Source: an uncultured Rhodospirillales bacterium (lineage in GTDB: Bacteria; Pseudomonadota; Alphaproteobacteria; Rhodospirillales; JABHCV01). From it: 44,494 nt of DNA. A model generated the notes under the pieces. The model was not told where the DNA came from. It did no database searches and was given only the letters and a program-made list of their open reading frames with translations. This document shows positions 33,909 through 42,795 of this stretch, one piece after another. Within the stretch, counting starts at the first letter, position 1. Each line of letters begins with the position of its first letter. The stretch lies in assembly GCA_938092065.1 (NCBI GenBank), contig CALKND010000023.1, positions 1-44,494 of the forward strand, in the 5' to 3' direction. Both the position numbers and the translations under genes were made by a program.

Positions 33909-36900
33909 ATGTATTTTGACTTAAGACTATGGGGATATACTGAAGGAGTTCGATTGCGCATACTTGGCGCGGTCGCTTTAGGTGTTCTTGCGGGCCTTTT
34001 TGGAATCGCCCGTTTAGCGCTTCTCGGCTGGCTGATCTCCCGCGTCTTTCAGGGGACACCTCTCGAACAACTTATTTGGCCCGTCTTGGGTGTAGCCGTT
34101 GTGATGATTGTACGTGGTGGTTTTGAGTACTCACGTACCATGGTGGCGCACGAAACGGCAGCCAAGGTTCAAATAAATCTTCGTACAGTGATTTTCGATA
34201 AAGTTATGGAACTTGGTCCATCCCATTTTGGATTGGAGCGAACAGGTGATGTGATCTTGGCGATGATCGACGGTGTCGAGCAGCTAGAAATCTATTTTGG
34301 GCAATACCTTCCGCAGTTGATCGTTTCAGCGCTTACACCGCTGCTTATTTTTGGTGTTGTGGCGTTCCTCGATCTGCCGGTGGCTTTGGTTATGCTTGCG
34401 GGCGCCATAGTGACGTTGATTGCGCCGCAAATCTTCCATGGATGGGACAAGAACAACAGTCTCGGGCGGTCGCGCGCGTACAAGGCATTTGCTGCCGAGT
34501 TTCTAGATTCGGTGCAAGGTCTTGCTACTCTAAAGGCGTTTGGTCAAAGCGGTTCGCGCCGCAATATACTAAAACAAAGGGCTGACGATCTTTTCAAAGC
34601 GACCATGTGGGTGTTGGCAACCAACTCGCTCACTCGTGGAATCACGGATACTGGGATTGCAGTAGGCGCTGTTGCTACATTGGCGCTTGGGGCATTTCGT
34701 GTCGTCGACGGCAGCATGGACCTTACCACGCTGACCGTAATACTAATGCTGGGTGTCGAAGTCTTTCGTCCGCTTCGTGATATGCGTTCCTTGATGCATA
34801 ATGGGATGGTCGCGCAGGCTTCCGCACAGACGATATTCCAACTTCTCGATGCGAAGGAAATTGTTATCGAGGATCCGAATGCTGCTCCCGCTGCTGAACT
34901 CAAGTCAGTCGTGACTTTTGAAAATGTGAGATTTGCCTATCCCGGCCGCCGCCGAGCTATCCATGAAGGCATTGACTTCGAGGTGAAGGCTGGTGAGCGG
35001 GTAGGTTTTGTGGGACCGAGCGGAGCCGGTAAATCTTCCATTGTGCGTTTGCTGTTACGCTTTTATGATCCAGATGAAGGATCTGTGAGAATTGGTGGAC
35101 ACGATCTTCGCGAACTTACTCTCGACGACATTCGCAGCCAGATCGCGGTGGTTAATCAAGACACATACCTTTTTCATGGTTCAGTAGAAGACAACCTCAG
35201 GGTCGGAAAACCGAAGGCGACGGTCGACGAAATAGAAGCCGCTTGCCGAGCAGCGAATGCTCAGGAATTCGTCGAGAAACTTCCCAACGGCTATGCCACT
35301 GTTATTGGCGAGCGTGGTATAAGGTTGTCTGGCGGCCAACGCCAGCGCATCGCCATCGCGCGGGCGATTTTGCGTGATGCGCCGATCCTGATCTTAGACG
35401 AAGCACTCTCAGCTGTCGACGCAGAGAATGAAGCAGTTATACAGGGTGCCCTCGACCGGTTGATGAAAGGACGGACGACACTTATTTTTGCTCATCGCCT
35501 TTCTAGTGTCATCGATTCCGACCGCATTCTTGTTTTGGACAAAGGGAAAATTACAGAGACAGGCACCCACAATGATTTGATGCTTCACGGCGGTGTCTAC
35601 CACCGTTTGATGGCTTCGCAAGCCGAGGAGCGCACTGAATGCGAAATAAAGGATGATGGTGGGGGAGCTTTGAAGGCGGCTACCGGCAATACACCAACTT
35701 ATAGCGAACACGGGGAGTTCGCCGCGAAAGATGCCATTGTGAAGGCTGAAGGACTTAATTGGGCAGGGGCGACCCACGAATTGATGAAGCATATCTTGCC
35801 GTACAAGGGTAAACTAATGCTTACCTTCGGCTTCGGTGTAACTCGGGTGATTGCGTTCATCAGCATTGGTGCTGTCAGCGCGTTAGCTGTTCGAGCCGTG
35901 AAGACGGGTGAACCATTTATCGATCTGGTGATTCTTTTGGCAGCCTTGGCCCCGATAGCGGGCATCTTCCATTGGTTCGAGTCCTGGATCGCCCACGACA
36001 TGGCTTTCCGCCTTCTGGCGGAAATGCGGGTTGCTCTATTCGAGAAGCTTGACCGGCTTGCGCCTGCCTACATGGTACGCAGGCGCACGGGTGATATGGT
36101 GGCGATGGTCACGCACGATGTAGAAACCGTCGAATATTTTTTTGCGCACACGGTGGCACCAGCCTTCGTTGCAGTCTTGGTTCCAAGCTTGGTTGTCGGA
36201 GTTCTATTTTGTTACGGTTGGGAACTAGCGGTAGCCTTGGTTCCATTTCTTGGACTAGTTGCACTTAGTCCCTTCTTGATGCGAAAACGGGTTGATTCGT
36301 TGGGCTCTCAAGCACGGGAGGCCCTTGGCGAATTGAATGCACATGCAGTCGACACAATTCAAGGGCTGGGCGAAATCATCGCATTCCAGCAGACTTCTGA
36401 ACGACGAGCTGAGCTTATCGCAAGAACAGAGAACCACCACACAATTCGTCTGCCGTTCTTTAGAGACCTTAATTTACAGACAACGTTGCTCGAGGTTGCA
36501 ACGGGCTTGGGAGGGTTGGCTGTTGTTGTAGTGGGAGCAGGATTGGTCGATGCTGGACGCCTTGAAAGCGGAATCTTACCATTATTGACCCTACTATCGA
36601 TGGCTGCCTTCCTTCCGATATCAGAGATTTCTAATGTTGGGCGGCAACTGGCAGATACACTCGGATCAACCCGCCGCCTCTACGCAGTCGACAATGAAAC
36701 CGTACCTGTGACTGATGGTATTGGTATACCGGTGCCAGAAAATGCCGAAAGTGGTCTGACAGTGGAGTTAGATTCTGTCGACTTCCAATACGAGGCGGAA
36801 AATCGCCGGGCATTGCATGGTGCGGTTCTTGTAGTTCCAGCGGGCAAGACGGTGGCATTGGTCGGAGCTTCTGGCGCAGGGAAAACCACAATCGCCCATT

Positions 36901-37508
36901 TGCTGATGCGATTTTGGGACCCAGTAAAAGGCGTCATACGCCTTGGCGGTCATGACCTTCGGGATTACGCTCTCGATGATTTGCGACGCAAGCTGGCTCT
37001 TGTGGCACAGGACACTTACTTATTCAATGATACACTCCGGGCCAATATCTTGATCGCCAATCCTGAGGCTGATGAAGTGACCCTGATGTTGGCGATTCAT
37101 CGGGCTTCTCTCGGCGATTTCGTATCAAGTCTGCCGGATGGTTTGGAGACCAAAGTCGGGGAACGCGGTATGCGCCTTTCAGGAGGTCAACGCCAGCGGG
37201 TAGCCATTGCCCGTGCATTCCTAAAGGATGCACCTGTGCTGATCCTCGACGAAGCGACGTCGCATCTGGACGCGGTGAATGAACAGGCTGTTCGCAATGC
37301 GCTGGAGGAGTTGATGGCTGATCGCACAACCATCGTTATCGCCCACCGCCTTTCGACTGTACGTAATGCTGATATGATCGTTGCGCTTAAAGAAGGCCGG
37401 GTTATGGAAACAGGCACTCATGATGAGTTGCTGGCGAGGGGCGGGCTCTATGCCCAACTGTTTACCCGTCAGTTACCCAGAGCTAGTCGCCCAAATGAGA
37501 TGGTGTAA
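33909..37508 (+). CDS. fused double ABC exporter (two membrane domains and two ATPase domains in one chain)
   Basis: The 1199-residue protein contains two complete ABC-exporter halves, so one chain may form the whole transporter. Half 1 has membrane helices at about residues 15-320, then Walker A GPSGAGKSS (about 369), LSGGQRQRIAIARAIL and ILILDEALSAVD. Half 2 has helices from about 635 to 910, then GASGAGKTT (about 985), LSGGQRQRVAIARAFL and VLILDEATSHLD. Overall it recalls CydDC-type (thiol/haem) and multidrug exporters; no substrate can be read. The two halves are similar but clearly diverged. Codon choice looks more G+C-rich than the first 33 kb, and no neighbour explains its role, so acquisition by transfer is possible. 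Confidence 0.9.
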   Translation: MYFDLRLWGYTEGVRLRILGAVALGVLAGLFGIARLALLGWLISRVFQGTPLEQLIWPVLGVAVVMIVRGGFEYSRTMVAHETAAKVQINLRTVIFDKVMELGPSHFGLERTGDVILAMIDGVEQLEIYFGQYLPQLIVSALTPLLIFGVVAFLDLPVALVMLAGAIVTLIAPQIFHGWDKNNSLGRSRAYKAFAAEFLDSVQGLATLKAFGQSGSRRNILKQRADDLFKATMWVLATNSLTRGITDTGIAVGAVATLALGAFRVVDGSMDLTTLTVILMLGVEVFRPLRDMRSLMHNGMVAQASAQTIFQLLDAKEIVIEDPNAAPAAELKSVVTFENVRFAYPGRRRAIHEGIDFEVKAGERVGFVGPSGAGKSSIVRLLLRFYDPDEGSVRIGGHDLRELTLDDIRSQIAVVNQDTYLFHGSVEDNLRVGKPKATVDEIEAACRAANAQEFVEKLPNGYATVIGERGIRLSGGQRQRIAIARAILRDAPILILDEALSAVDAENEAVIQGALDRLMKGRTTLIFAHRLSSVIDSDRILVLDKGKITETGTHNDLMLHGGVYHRLMASQAEERTECEIKDDGGGALKAATGNTPTYSEHGEFAAKDAIVKAEGLNWAGATHELMKHILPYKGKLMLTFGFGVTRVIAFISIGAVSALAVRAVKTGEPFIDLVILLAALAPIAGIFHWFESWIAHDMAFRLLAEMRVALFEKLDRLAPAYMVRRRTGDMVAMVTHDVETVEYFFAHTVAPAFVAVLVPSLVVGVLFCYGWELAVALVPFLGLVALSPFLMRKRVDSLGSQAREALGELNAHAVDTIQGLGEIIAFQQTSERRAELIARTENHHTIRLPFFRDLNLQTTLLEVATGLGGLAVVVVGAGLVDAGRLESGILPLLTLLSMAAFLPISEISNVGRQLADTLGSTRRLYAVDNETVPVTDGIGIPVPENAESGLTVELDSVDFQYEAENRRALHGAVLVVPAGKTVALVGASGAGKTTIAHLLMRFWDPVKGVIRLGGHDLRDYALDDLRRKLALVAQDTYLFNDTLRANILIANPEADEVTLMLAIHRASLGDFVSSLPDGLETKVGERGMRLSGGQRQRVAIARAFLKDAPVLILDEATSHLDAVNEQAVRNALEELMADRTTIVIAHRLSTVRNADMIVALKEGRVMETGTHDELLARGGLYAQLFTRQLPRASRPNEMV

Positions 37509-37775
37509 GCCCGATTTTTTTTGGTCTAAGTGCGTTTAACGTTCCATCAAGCACGCTGCGCTTTAATGACTTCTCATTAATCCGTTGCTTTAACTTTCAG
37601 CAAAGGCTGCTAATGGTATTTAGAAAGCCGCTAGTTGGTCAAAATCAGAGACATTGAGCGATTGGAGAAAACAACTCTTTAAAAAATGGGGTGATTTGAT
37701 AGAGTATAATCTTGAAGATCGTGAAAATCACATGGGATATGTTAGACATATCGTTAGCCAAGGGTGGGGGACATC

Positions 37776-39071
37776 ATGAATTGGTTAAATAGTTACTTTG
37801 AAATTGAAGCAAAAGGCAGTTCAGTTCGCACCGAGATTCTAGCGGGGCTCGCGACGTTTTTGACAATGGCGTATATTATAGTTGTCAACCCCAGTATACT
37901 GTCCAAAGCGGATATGGATTTTGGCGCCGTGTTTGTTGCCACGATCTTGGCCGCTGTCGTGGGCTGTTCCATCATGGGGTGGTGGGCAAAATGGCCTGTC
38001 GCACTGGCGCCCGGTATGGGGCTCAATGCTTTTTTCGCCTTTGGCATAGTGTTGGGGCTGAAACAACCTTGGGAAGTAGCCCTTGGGGCGGTTTTCGTCA
38101 GCGGTGTCATATTCCTTATTTTGAGTCTGACAGGGTTGCGCGAATGGGTCATAAACTCCATCCCTAAATCTCTGAAACTAGGCATTGGCGCCGGTATTGG
38201 ATTGTTTTTAGCCATCATTGGCCTGAAAAACGCGGGCGTTGTAGTCGATCATCCTGCCACTTTAGTAGGATTAGGTGATGTTACGGGCCTGCCAGTGATA
38301 CTGTTTGCTGCGGGGTTCGCCATTATGATTGTACTTGACCGGTTGCGCGTGCCGGGCGGCATTATTATCGGAATATTGGCTGTTAGCATTATCGGGTGGG
38401 TCACTGGCTCGGCGGATTTTCAAGGCGTTGCAAGTTTACCGCCCAGCCTGGCGCCGACATTGTTTAAATTAGACATCGCCGGCGCGTTAGTAGCAACTAT
38501 GATAGGCGTGGTCTTCGCGTTTCTTTTTGTCGATTTCTTCGACACGGCCGGCACGCTGACCAGCGTTGCCAATCTTGCGAATAAAATTGACGCTGATGGC
38601 AATATTGACGGCGTGGGCCGTGCGGTGATCAGCGATTCCGTCGCCACCATCGCAGGGGCGCTCTTCGGCACCTCCAACACCACGTCCTATATAGAAAGTG
38701 CTGCAGGTATCAAGGAAGGTGGACGCACGGGGTTGACCGCAGTCGTTGTGTCGATGCTGTTTCTTCTGTGTCTGGTGTTAGCGCCGTTGGCCCAAAGCAT
38801 TCCTGCTTACGCCACAGCGGCGGCGTTAGTTTTCGTCGCAACGTTCTTCATACGCAACATAGTCGAGATTGATTGGGACGATGCGACTGAATTCGCCCCT
38901 GCTATGTTGGCTGCGATCTTAATGCCGTTGACGTTTTCCATCGCCAACGGCATCGCAATCGGGTTCATCACCTACGCCGTTGTTAAGGTCGCCAGTGGGC
39001 GTGTCACTGAGACCAGCCCAGCGGTGTTCCTGGTGGCAGTGCTGGGTGTTTTGCATTACGTGTTCGGTTAA
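37776..39071 (+). CDS. purine permease, AzgA-type NCS2 family
   Basis: This is a proton symporter for adenine, guanine or hypoxanthine in the inner membrane, with about 12-14 helices in 431 residues. Diagnostic blocks are EILAGLATFLTMAYIIVVNP, the ligand-site APGMGLNAFFAFGIVLG, GIGLFLAIIGLKNAG, FLFVDFFDTAGTLTSVA and GTSNTTSYIESAAGIKEGGR. GTGGGGGA at 37763-37770 serves as ribosome site for the ATG at 37776; the upstream GTG at 37764 would overlap that site. A phosphoribosyltransferase gene follows by 11 bases, so uptake and salvage are encoded together. Confidence 0.94.
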   Translation: MNWLNSYFEIEAKGSSVRTEILAGLATFLTMAYIIVVNPSILSKADMDFGAVFVATILAAVVGCSIMGWWAKWPVALAPGMGLNAFFAFGIVLGLKQPWEVALGAVFVSGVIFLILSLTGLREWVINSIPKSLKLGIGAGIGLFLAIIGLKNAGVVVDHPATLVGLGDVTGLPVILFAAGFAIMIVLDRLRVPGGIIIGILAVSIIGWVTGSADFQGVASLPPSLAPTLFKLDIAGALVATMIGVVFAFLFVDFFDTAGTLTSVANLANKIDADGNIDGVGRAVISDSVATIAGALFGTSNTTSYIESAAGIKEGGRTGLTAVVVSMLFLLCLVLAPLAQSIPAYATAAALVFVATFFIRNIVEIDWDDATEFAPAMLAAILMPLTFSIANGIAIGFITYAVVKVASGRVTETSPAVFLVAVLGVLHYVFG

Positions 39072-39082
39072 AAGGTGCCAAC

Positions 39083-39652
39083 ATGGTCGAGAAAAAATTT
39101 ATCACCGCAAATGAATTGTTGCAGGATTCCTATCATCTGGGGCATCTCGTTTTGGATTCAGGGTTCACGCCGAACTATCTCGTTGGCGTATGGCGCGGCG
39201 GCGCGCCGGTTGGAATCGCTGTGCAGGAATTATTGGAATATCACGGCGTCTCGACTGACCACATCGCCATTCGAACCTCGTCATATGATGGCATTGACAA
39301 ACGCCGAGACAGTGTGCATGTCCACGGTCTGCATTACATTATTGAAAACGTAAATGCTGAGGATAATTTGCTGATTATCGATGATGTCTTTGACAGTGGA
39401 CACAGCGTCCAGGCGATCTTGGACTCGATCCGTAATCTGTCCCGGCGCAATACGCCCTCGATGAAAGTGGCAACCGTGTATTACAAACCGGGCAAACGCA
39501 AAGTCGATACCAAACCCGATTTCTATGTGCATGAAACTGAGAAATGGCTGGTATTCCCCCATGAATTACAGGGCCTGAGCGAACAGGAAATTCAGGAGAA
39601 CAAACCTTTCGCTTTATTGCCTCAAAGACTTCATGACCTAAAATCTGCCTGA
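39083..39652 (+). CDS. purine phosphoribosyltransferase (hypoxanthine/xanthine-guanine type)
   Basis: The 189-residue cytoplasmic enzyme converts a purine base and PRPP to the nucleotide. The PRPP motif is LLIIDDVFDSGHSVQAIL (about residues 94-111), the pyrophosphate loop is VGVWRGGAPVG (about 34-44), and the base-site end is FYVHETEKWLVFPHEL. It lies 11 bases after the purine permease stop, so the two likely form an operon that imports and traps purine bases. The specificity (hypoxanthine versus xanthine/guanine) is not settled by sequence. The island described below begins about 270 bases downstream. Confidence 0.92.
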   Translation: MVEKKFITANELLQDSYHLGHLVLDSGFTPNYLVGVWRGGAPVGIAVQELLEYHGVSTDHIAIRTSSYDGIDKRRDSVHVHGLHYIIENVNAEDNLLIIDDVFDSGHSVQAILDSIRNLSRRNTPSMKVATVYYKPGKRKVDTKPDFYVHETEKWLVFPHELQGLSEQEIQENKPFALLPQRLHDLKSA

Positions 39653-39918
39653 CGCCAAGCCTCTGAAAAGCCACTAGGGCTGAGTGCCGCGTGGCGACAT
39701 CCCATAGTCAATCAGAAAACCTTTGCCACAGTTTGTCATCTGACTAAAATCTAAAATCAACCTCATAAGGTATTGATTAATTTTCAGCTCTCTATTGCTC
39801 CGGCTCAATAATATCATTGCTATAAAATATTGATTTTATTGACTTTTTAATCACTTATTTTTAGTTCGACGCTACTTCGACGCAAGAATCGAGTTATAAG
39901 TAATTGATAATAAACAAT
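39653..39918. other. intergenic region between purine salvage genes and the island
   Basis: About 265 bases with no gene. Composition falls sharply from G+C-rich to A+T-rich towards 39800, which fits the left flank of a mobile island. Confidence 0.5.
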
Positions 39919-39934
39919 TTATTCCCACTCAGTA
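39919..39934. repeat. attachment core 1 (guaA 3'-end-like)
   Basis: TTATTCCCACTCAGTA. On the minus strand this reads ACT GAG TGG GAA TAA, the GuaA ending EWE-stop. It matches core 2 at 14 of 16 bases in the same orientation. Islands that integrate at the 3' end of guaA leave this sequence at each junction. Confidence 0.65.
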
Positions 39935-39951
39935 AAATGTGTTATATAACA

Positions 39952-39970
39952 CATTGATATTAAACAATAT
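39952..39970 (+). repeat. 19-base inverted repeat, left copy
   Basis: CATTGATATTAAACAATAT is repeated exactly but inverted at 41611-41629. Each copy lies about 16-18 bases inside an attachment core, and a TGTCTA[AG]GTCGT motif lies further inside at both ends. They look like terminal or integrase-arm sites of element 1. Confidence 0.75.
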
Positions 39971-39973
39971 ATT

Positions 39974-40126
39974 TTACCGTGTATAAGTAGTGTCTAAGTC
40001 GTTATGCAAGACTTGTGTCAGAGCGTTACTATCGTAATTCAATTGTATCAGCAGCATAGCAACATTCCACTTAGACAATGTCAAACTTGGTTTGCCAGCG
40101 TCAATAAGAAGGCTTTGTAGCCCATC
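39974..40126 (-). pseudogene. gene fragment related to the small ORF at 41345-41527
   Basis: A frame without a start codon, open for 50 codons. It includes KPSLTLSKWN and IQLNYDSNALTQ and ends just inside the left repeat. The small ORF at the other end of the element has KPS and HQLRYDSGVLAE in the same order, so the two may be diverged remnants of one gene. The match is short, so the call is tentative. Confidence 0.3.
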
Positions 40127-40319
40127 TTACCCATGTATGTGTGCGAGTAGCTATATCTGCATGATAGGGCATCGTTGACGCTCGTTTGCCCTTGTCTGCG
40201 TGAGTCGTTTGGTTGCAAAAGTTAATGCTTCATCTTCAGTATATGAGAATATTAAACTTTAAATACATCTTACAAATATTTTAATATTAGTGATGCGAAA
40301 AACGAGGAGGAAATTAGCT
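40127..40319. other. upstream region of the amidohydrolase gene
   Basis: No gene seen. It should hold the amidohydrolase promoter. GAGGAGG at 40304-40310 is an unusually strong ribosome site for the ATG at 40320. Confidence 0.5.
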
Positions 40320-41348
40320 ATGCAAAGGTTGGTCGCATCAACACTTGGATTATTAATTTCTACATTCATTTGCAATTCTGTCTTCGCTTTTGAAGTTCAA
40401 GAAACATGTTGTAGAGATAAAAACAGATCAACAATCGATTTTAAAGACAACTATTATTACGGCCCAATAATAGATACTCATGTTCACTTTGTTAAATCTT
40501 ATGGAATAAAATCAAATTATATAATTGGAACATATCCTCTTCCTCAGGCTGTTATTTTGTTGCCAACACCAGGTATAACTGAAGATAGAAAATTAAATAA
40601 TACTATAAAAAAATTACATAAGAGCTCAAAAAATATTTTTGGTCTTTGTCCAACATATATGACAATTTTTAATCAATCAGATGAGTACTATAAAAAAGAA
40701 GCTTATTTAAATAAACTCAATGAAATTGAAACTAATTTATCACAAGAGTGGTGCGTTGGGATTGGTGAAATAGCTTTAAGACATCAGATAAAAGGAGATT
40801 ATCAGCCTCATATTAAAATAAATTATAGTAATAAAGCCTTTCAAGACATTTTGAAAATTTTAAATAAACACAATTCAGTACTAGATCTTCACAACGAACC
40901 AATTCTTAATAATGTATCACATGAAAAAATGGCGTTTGACGATATTGAAAAAATTGCAAAAAATTATCCAAATATAAAATTAATTCTCTCACACACGGCT
41001 ATGACAAACCCACAAAATTTACAAAAACTGCTGGACATTAGCCCAAACGTTTATACTAACTTCAAACATACAAAAACTAAAAGATGGGCTAGTTTTGGTT
41101 TAGAGCCAATTATCAAAAAAGCGAGTATTTATGAAGACTGGCTTATGTTTTTTGAGAAAAACTCTAAAAAAATTATGTTAGGTTCTGATAGAAAATTTAT
41201 GAGAAATTTTAAACGTGTAATCTACGGTAGGATATTAGATAAAAAAATTAGACCCCTTTTAGGCACACTATCTAAAAGTAGTGCTGAGAATATTGGCTAT
41301 AGAAATGCGATAAAAGTCTATAATCTCAATCCTCAAATGTTTGATTAA
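40320..41348 (+). CDS. secreted amidohydrolase-family (TIM-barrel metal-dependent hydrolase) protein, island cargo
   Basis: The ATG at 40320 follows a GAGGAGG ribosome site, and upstream GTG/ATG codons (40290, 40293) are less likely. A signal peptide ends near SVFAFE, so the product is exported. The rest resembles amidohydrolase-2/TatD-like barrels with a full set of metal-ligand candidates: DTHVHF (about residues 53-58), LDLHNEP, LILSHTAM and MLGSDRKFM. The paired cysteines ETCCRD follow the signal. The gene is far more A+T-rich than the rest of the window and has low-G+C codons throughout, so it came from elsewhere. Substrate unknown. It is the only intact gene between the two attachment cores. 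Confidence 0.82.
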   Translation: MQRLVASTLGLLISTFICNSVFAFEVQETCCRDKNRSTIDFKDNYYYGPIIDTHVHFVKSYGIKSNYIIGTYPLPQAVILLPTPGITEDRKLNNTIKKLHKSSKNIFGLCPTYMTIFNQSDEYYKKEAYLNKLNEIETNLSQEWCVGIGEIALRHQIKGDYQPHIKINYSNKAFQDILKILNKHNSVLDLHNEPILNNVSHEKMAFDDIEKIAKNYPNIKLILSHTAMTNPQNLQKLLDISPNVYTNFKHTKTKRWASFGLEPIIKKASIYEDWLMFFEKNSKKIMLGSDRKFMRNFKRVIYGRILDKKIRPLLGTLSKSSAENIGYRNAIKVYNLNPQMFD

Positions 41349-41527
41349 GCAAACTTATGTAGTTCAGCGTCACGTGGCTGCTTGATCATAATGTCTTCAA
41401 GCACGGTGCCGCTCAAACCTTTCAGTGTTTCGCTCTGCTGTTTGAGCTCCTCTGCAACCCACGCTAAGTCAACTCTCGTCGCTTGTTCAGCCAACACGCC
41501 ACTGTCGTAGCGTAGCTGATGCCACAA
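41345..41527 (-). pseudogene. short ORF or gene remnant at the right end of element 1
   Basis: A 60-codon frame that begins at TTG and stays open upstream to 41576 without a standard start. It encodes a helical, charged segment (LAWVAEELKQQSETLKGLSG). I recognise no family. It overlaps the amidohydrolase stop by 4 bases, head-to-head at their ends. Its G+C is higher than that of the amidohydrolase, so the two differ in origin. It may be a truncated plasmid- or island-type gene. Confidence 0.35.
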
Positions 41528-41610
41528 GTTTATCAGTGCTGATTTGCTTGGTTTGCTGTTAGTGAAGTCAATGGGTTAGGGGAGCGTGTCTAGGTAATGT
41601 CTAGGTCGTA

Positions 41611-41629
41611 ATATTGTTTAATATCAATG
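41611..41629 (-). repeat. 19-base inverted repeat, right copy
   Basis: ATATTGTTTAATATCAATG, the exact reverse complement of 39952-39970. It lies 16 bases inside attachment core 2, and the motif TGTCTAGGTCGT (41599-41610) sits beside it, preceded by a partial copy TGTCTAGGTAA (41588-41598). Confidence 0.75.
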
Positions 41630-41645
41630 ACTTAAGGCCATTATT

Positions 41646-41661
41646 TTACTCCCACTCAATA
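41646..41661. repeat. attachment core 2 (guaA 3'-end-like)
   Basis: TTACTCCCACTCAATA. The minus strand reads ACT ATT GAG TGG GAG TAA, that is TIEWE-stop, the near-universal GuaA ending. It marks the junction between element 1 and the next element. Confidence 0.7.
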
Positions 41662-41960
41662 GTTACGCATATTTTTATTTCAATTATATCAATTATTTAT
41701 ATAGCTTAAAGTGGCCACGTATAACTTTCGTGTAAGTTGATGAATTATTGTCAGCTCGTTAACGCTTCTACAGAACTATTGAGTTTCAATGAGTTAGCGA
41801 TCAAATCGTTACACACTGTGCAGCGTTTGTATAGAGATGATGGCAAAAACTGCTGACTTTTGAGCCGCTTATGTCTTTCACTTCAATTTCTGCTCTGAAG
41901 GAAAGTTTTGAAAAATTCACTTGCTTCACTAAGCAAACAAAAGTCCGATGTTATAGAGAT
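41662..41960. other. left end of the second island element
   Basis: About 300 A+T-rich bases with no gene of support. It lies just inside attachment core 2 and may contain integrase-binding sequences. Confidence 0.4.
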
Positions 41961-42740
41961 CTAACTTGGGAAGTCACCTTTGACCGCCGATCTTATGGCA
42001 TCTAACGCTACTTTTTTCTTCCTACTAACAGCAACAGACACTACCCTTCGCTTATACGCAACATCCCACTCTTCTTCTGTGTTGCGTTGCCCAACCCCTA
42101 TACCAACTTGCTTTGCCAACTCATAGTTATTCACTTTTTCACCATTAGTCTCCGCTTGTTTAATCAAGTCATACAAAGCAAATGCTGTTTGAAGGCTTTC
42201 GATAGCAATTGGCTTTGATAAGCTGTAGCGAGCATTGGAACGGTTTGGATTACGTGTCTGCCTCCCCTTTTCAAACTTAATGTGTTTTTTGAAGATGCGA
42301 TTGAGTGTCTTATCAATATGCGTTCGCTTCATACCCTTTGACACACCTATTAGTAACTCATCTTCATCTGCTATCAAACGTTCTGCTGTAGCAACATCTT
42401 CAACTAACTCTACCTTCATTTTCGTCAGTGGTTCAGCAAACAGATAAGCACCCTTTGTTTCACCATTAGCAAGTTTCGCATTCCACCATTTAGTAAAAGC
42501 AACATACCTATCACCCTCATATCGCACATCGCTAAAGTCTTCATATACCTTCAACAACTTCTTTTTCGTTTTGAAACGATTTGCTGAAGGGTTTTCACAC
42601 ATAGCCACATAGACATCATTCAGCGTTAATGCCAACCACCAATAAAAGTAAGGTGACTGCTCTATCTTCCATTTGGTTGGATTCGCATAACTGCCAAACG
42701 TTGGATATTGCGATATGAAGTAACGTCGCATTTTTATCAA
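41961..42740 (-). CDS. island protein of unknown function
   Basis: I do not recognise this 259-residue protein with certainty; it resembles hypothetical proteins found on integrated islands. The N-terminus is aromatic-rich (RRYFISQYPTFGSYANPTKW, then YFYWWLALTLNDVYVAM). The C-terminal third looks like a helix-turn-helix region (VNNYELAKQVGIGVGQRN) followed by a basic helix (RRVVSVAVSRKKKVALDAIR), so DNA binding is plausible. The start is TTG at 42740 with AGAGGA 4 bases upstream, or ATG at 42731. A 15-base perfect inverted repeat directly upstream could be its operator or a replication/excision site. Confidence 0.65.
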   Translation of the reverse strand: MIKMRRYFISQYPTFGSYANPTKWKIEQSPYFYWWLALTLNDVYVAMCENPSANRFKTKKKLLKVYEDFSDVRYEGDRYVAFTKWWNAKLANGETKGAYLFAEPLTKMKVELVEDVATAERLIADEDELLIGVSKGMKRTHIDKTLNRIFKKHIKFEKGRQTRNPNRSNARYSLSKPIAIESLQTAFALYDLIKQAETNGEKVNNYELAKQVGIGVGQRNTEEEWDVAYKRRVVSVAVSRKKKVALDAIRSAVKGDFPS

Positions 42741-42753
42741 TTTATCCTCTTCT

Positions 42754-42795
42754 ATTCATTGATAACACAAAGATACCAAAGTGTTATCAATGAAT
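42754..42795. repeat. 15-base perfect inverted repeat upstream of the island gene
   Basis: ATTCATTGATAACAC (42754-42768) and GTGTTATCAATGAAT (42781-42795) are separated by 12 bases. Further TGATAAC units follow at about 42820. The run AATAAACAATTTATTCC at 42792-42808 recurs at about 39909-39925 beside attachment core 1. This points to a protein-binding site: operator, origin or excision region. Confidence 0.7.
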
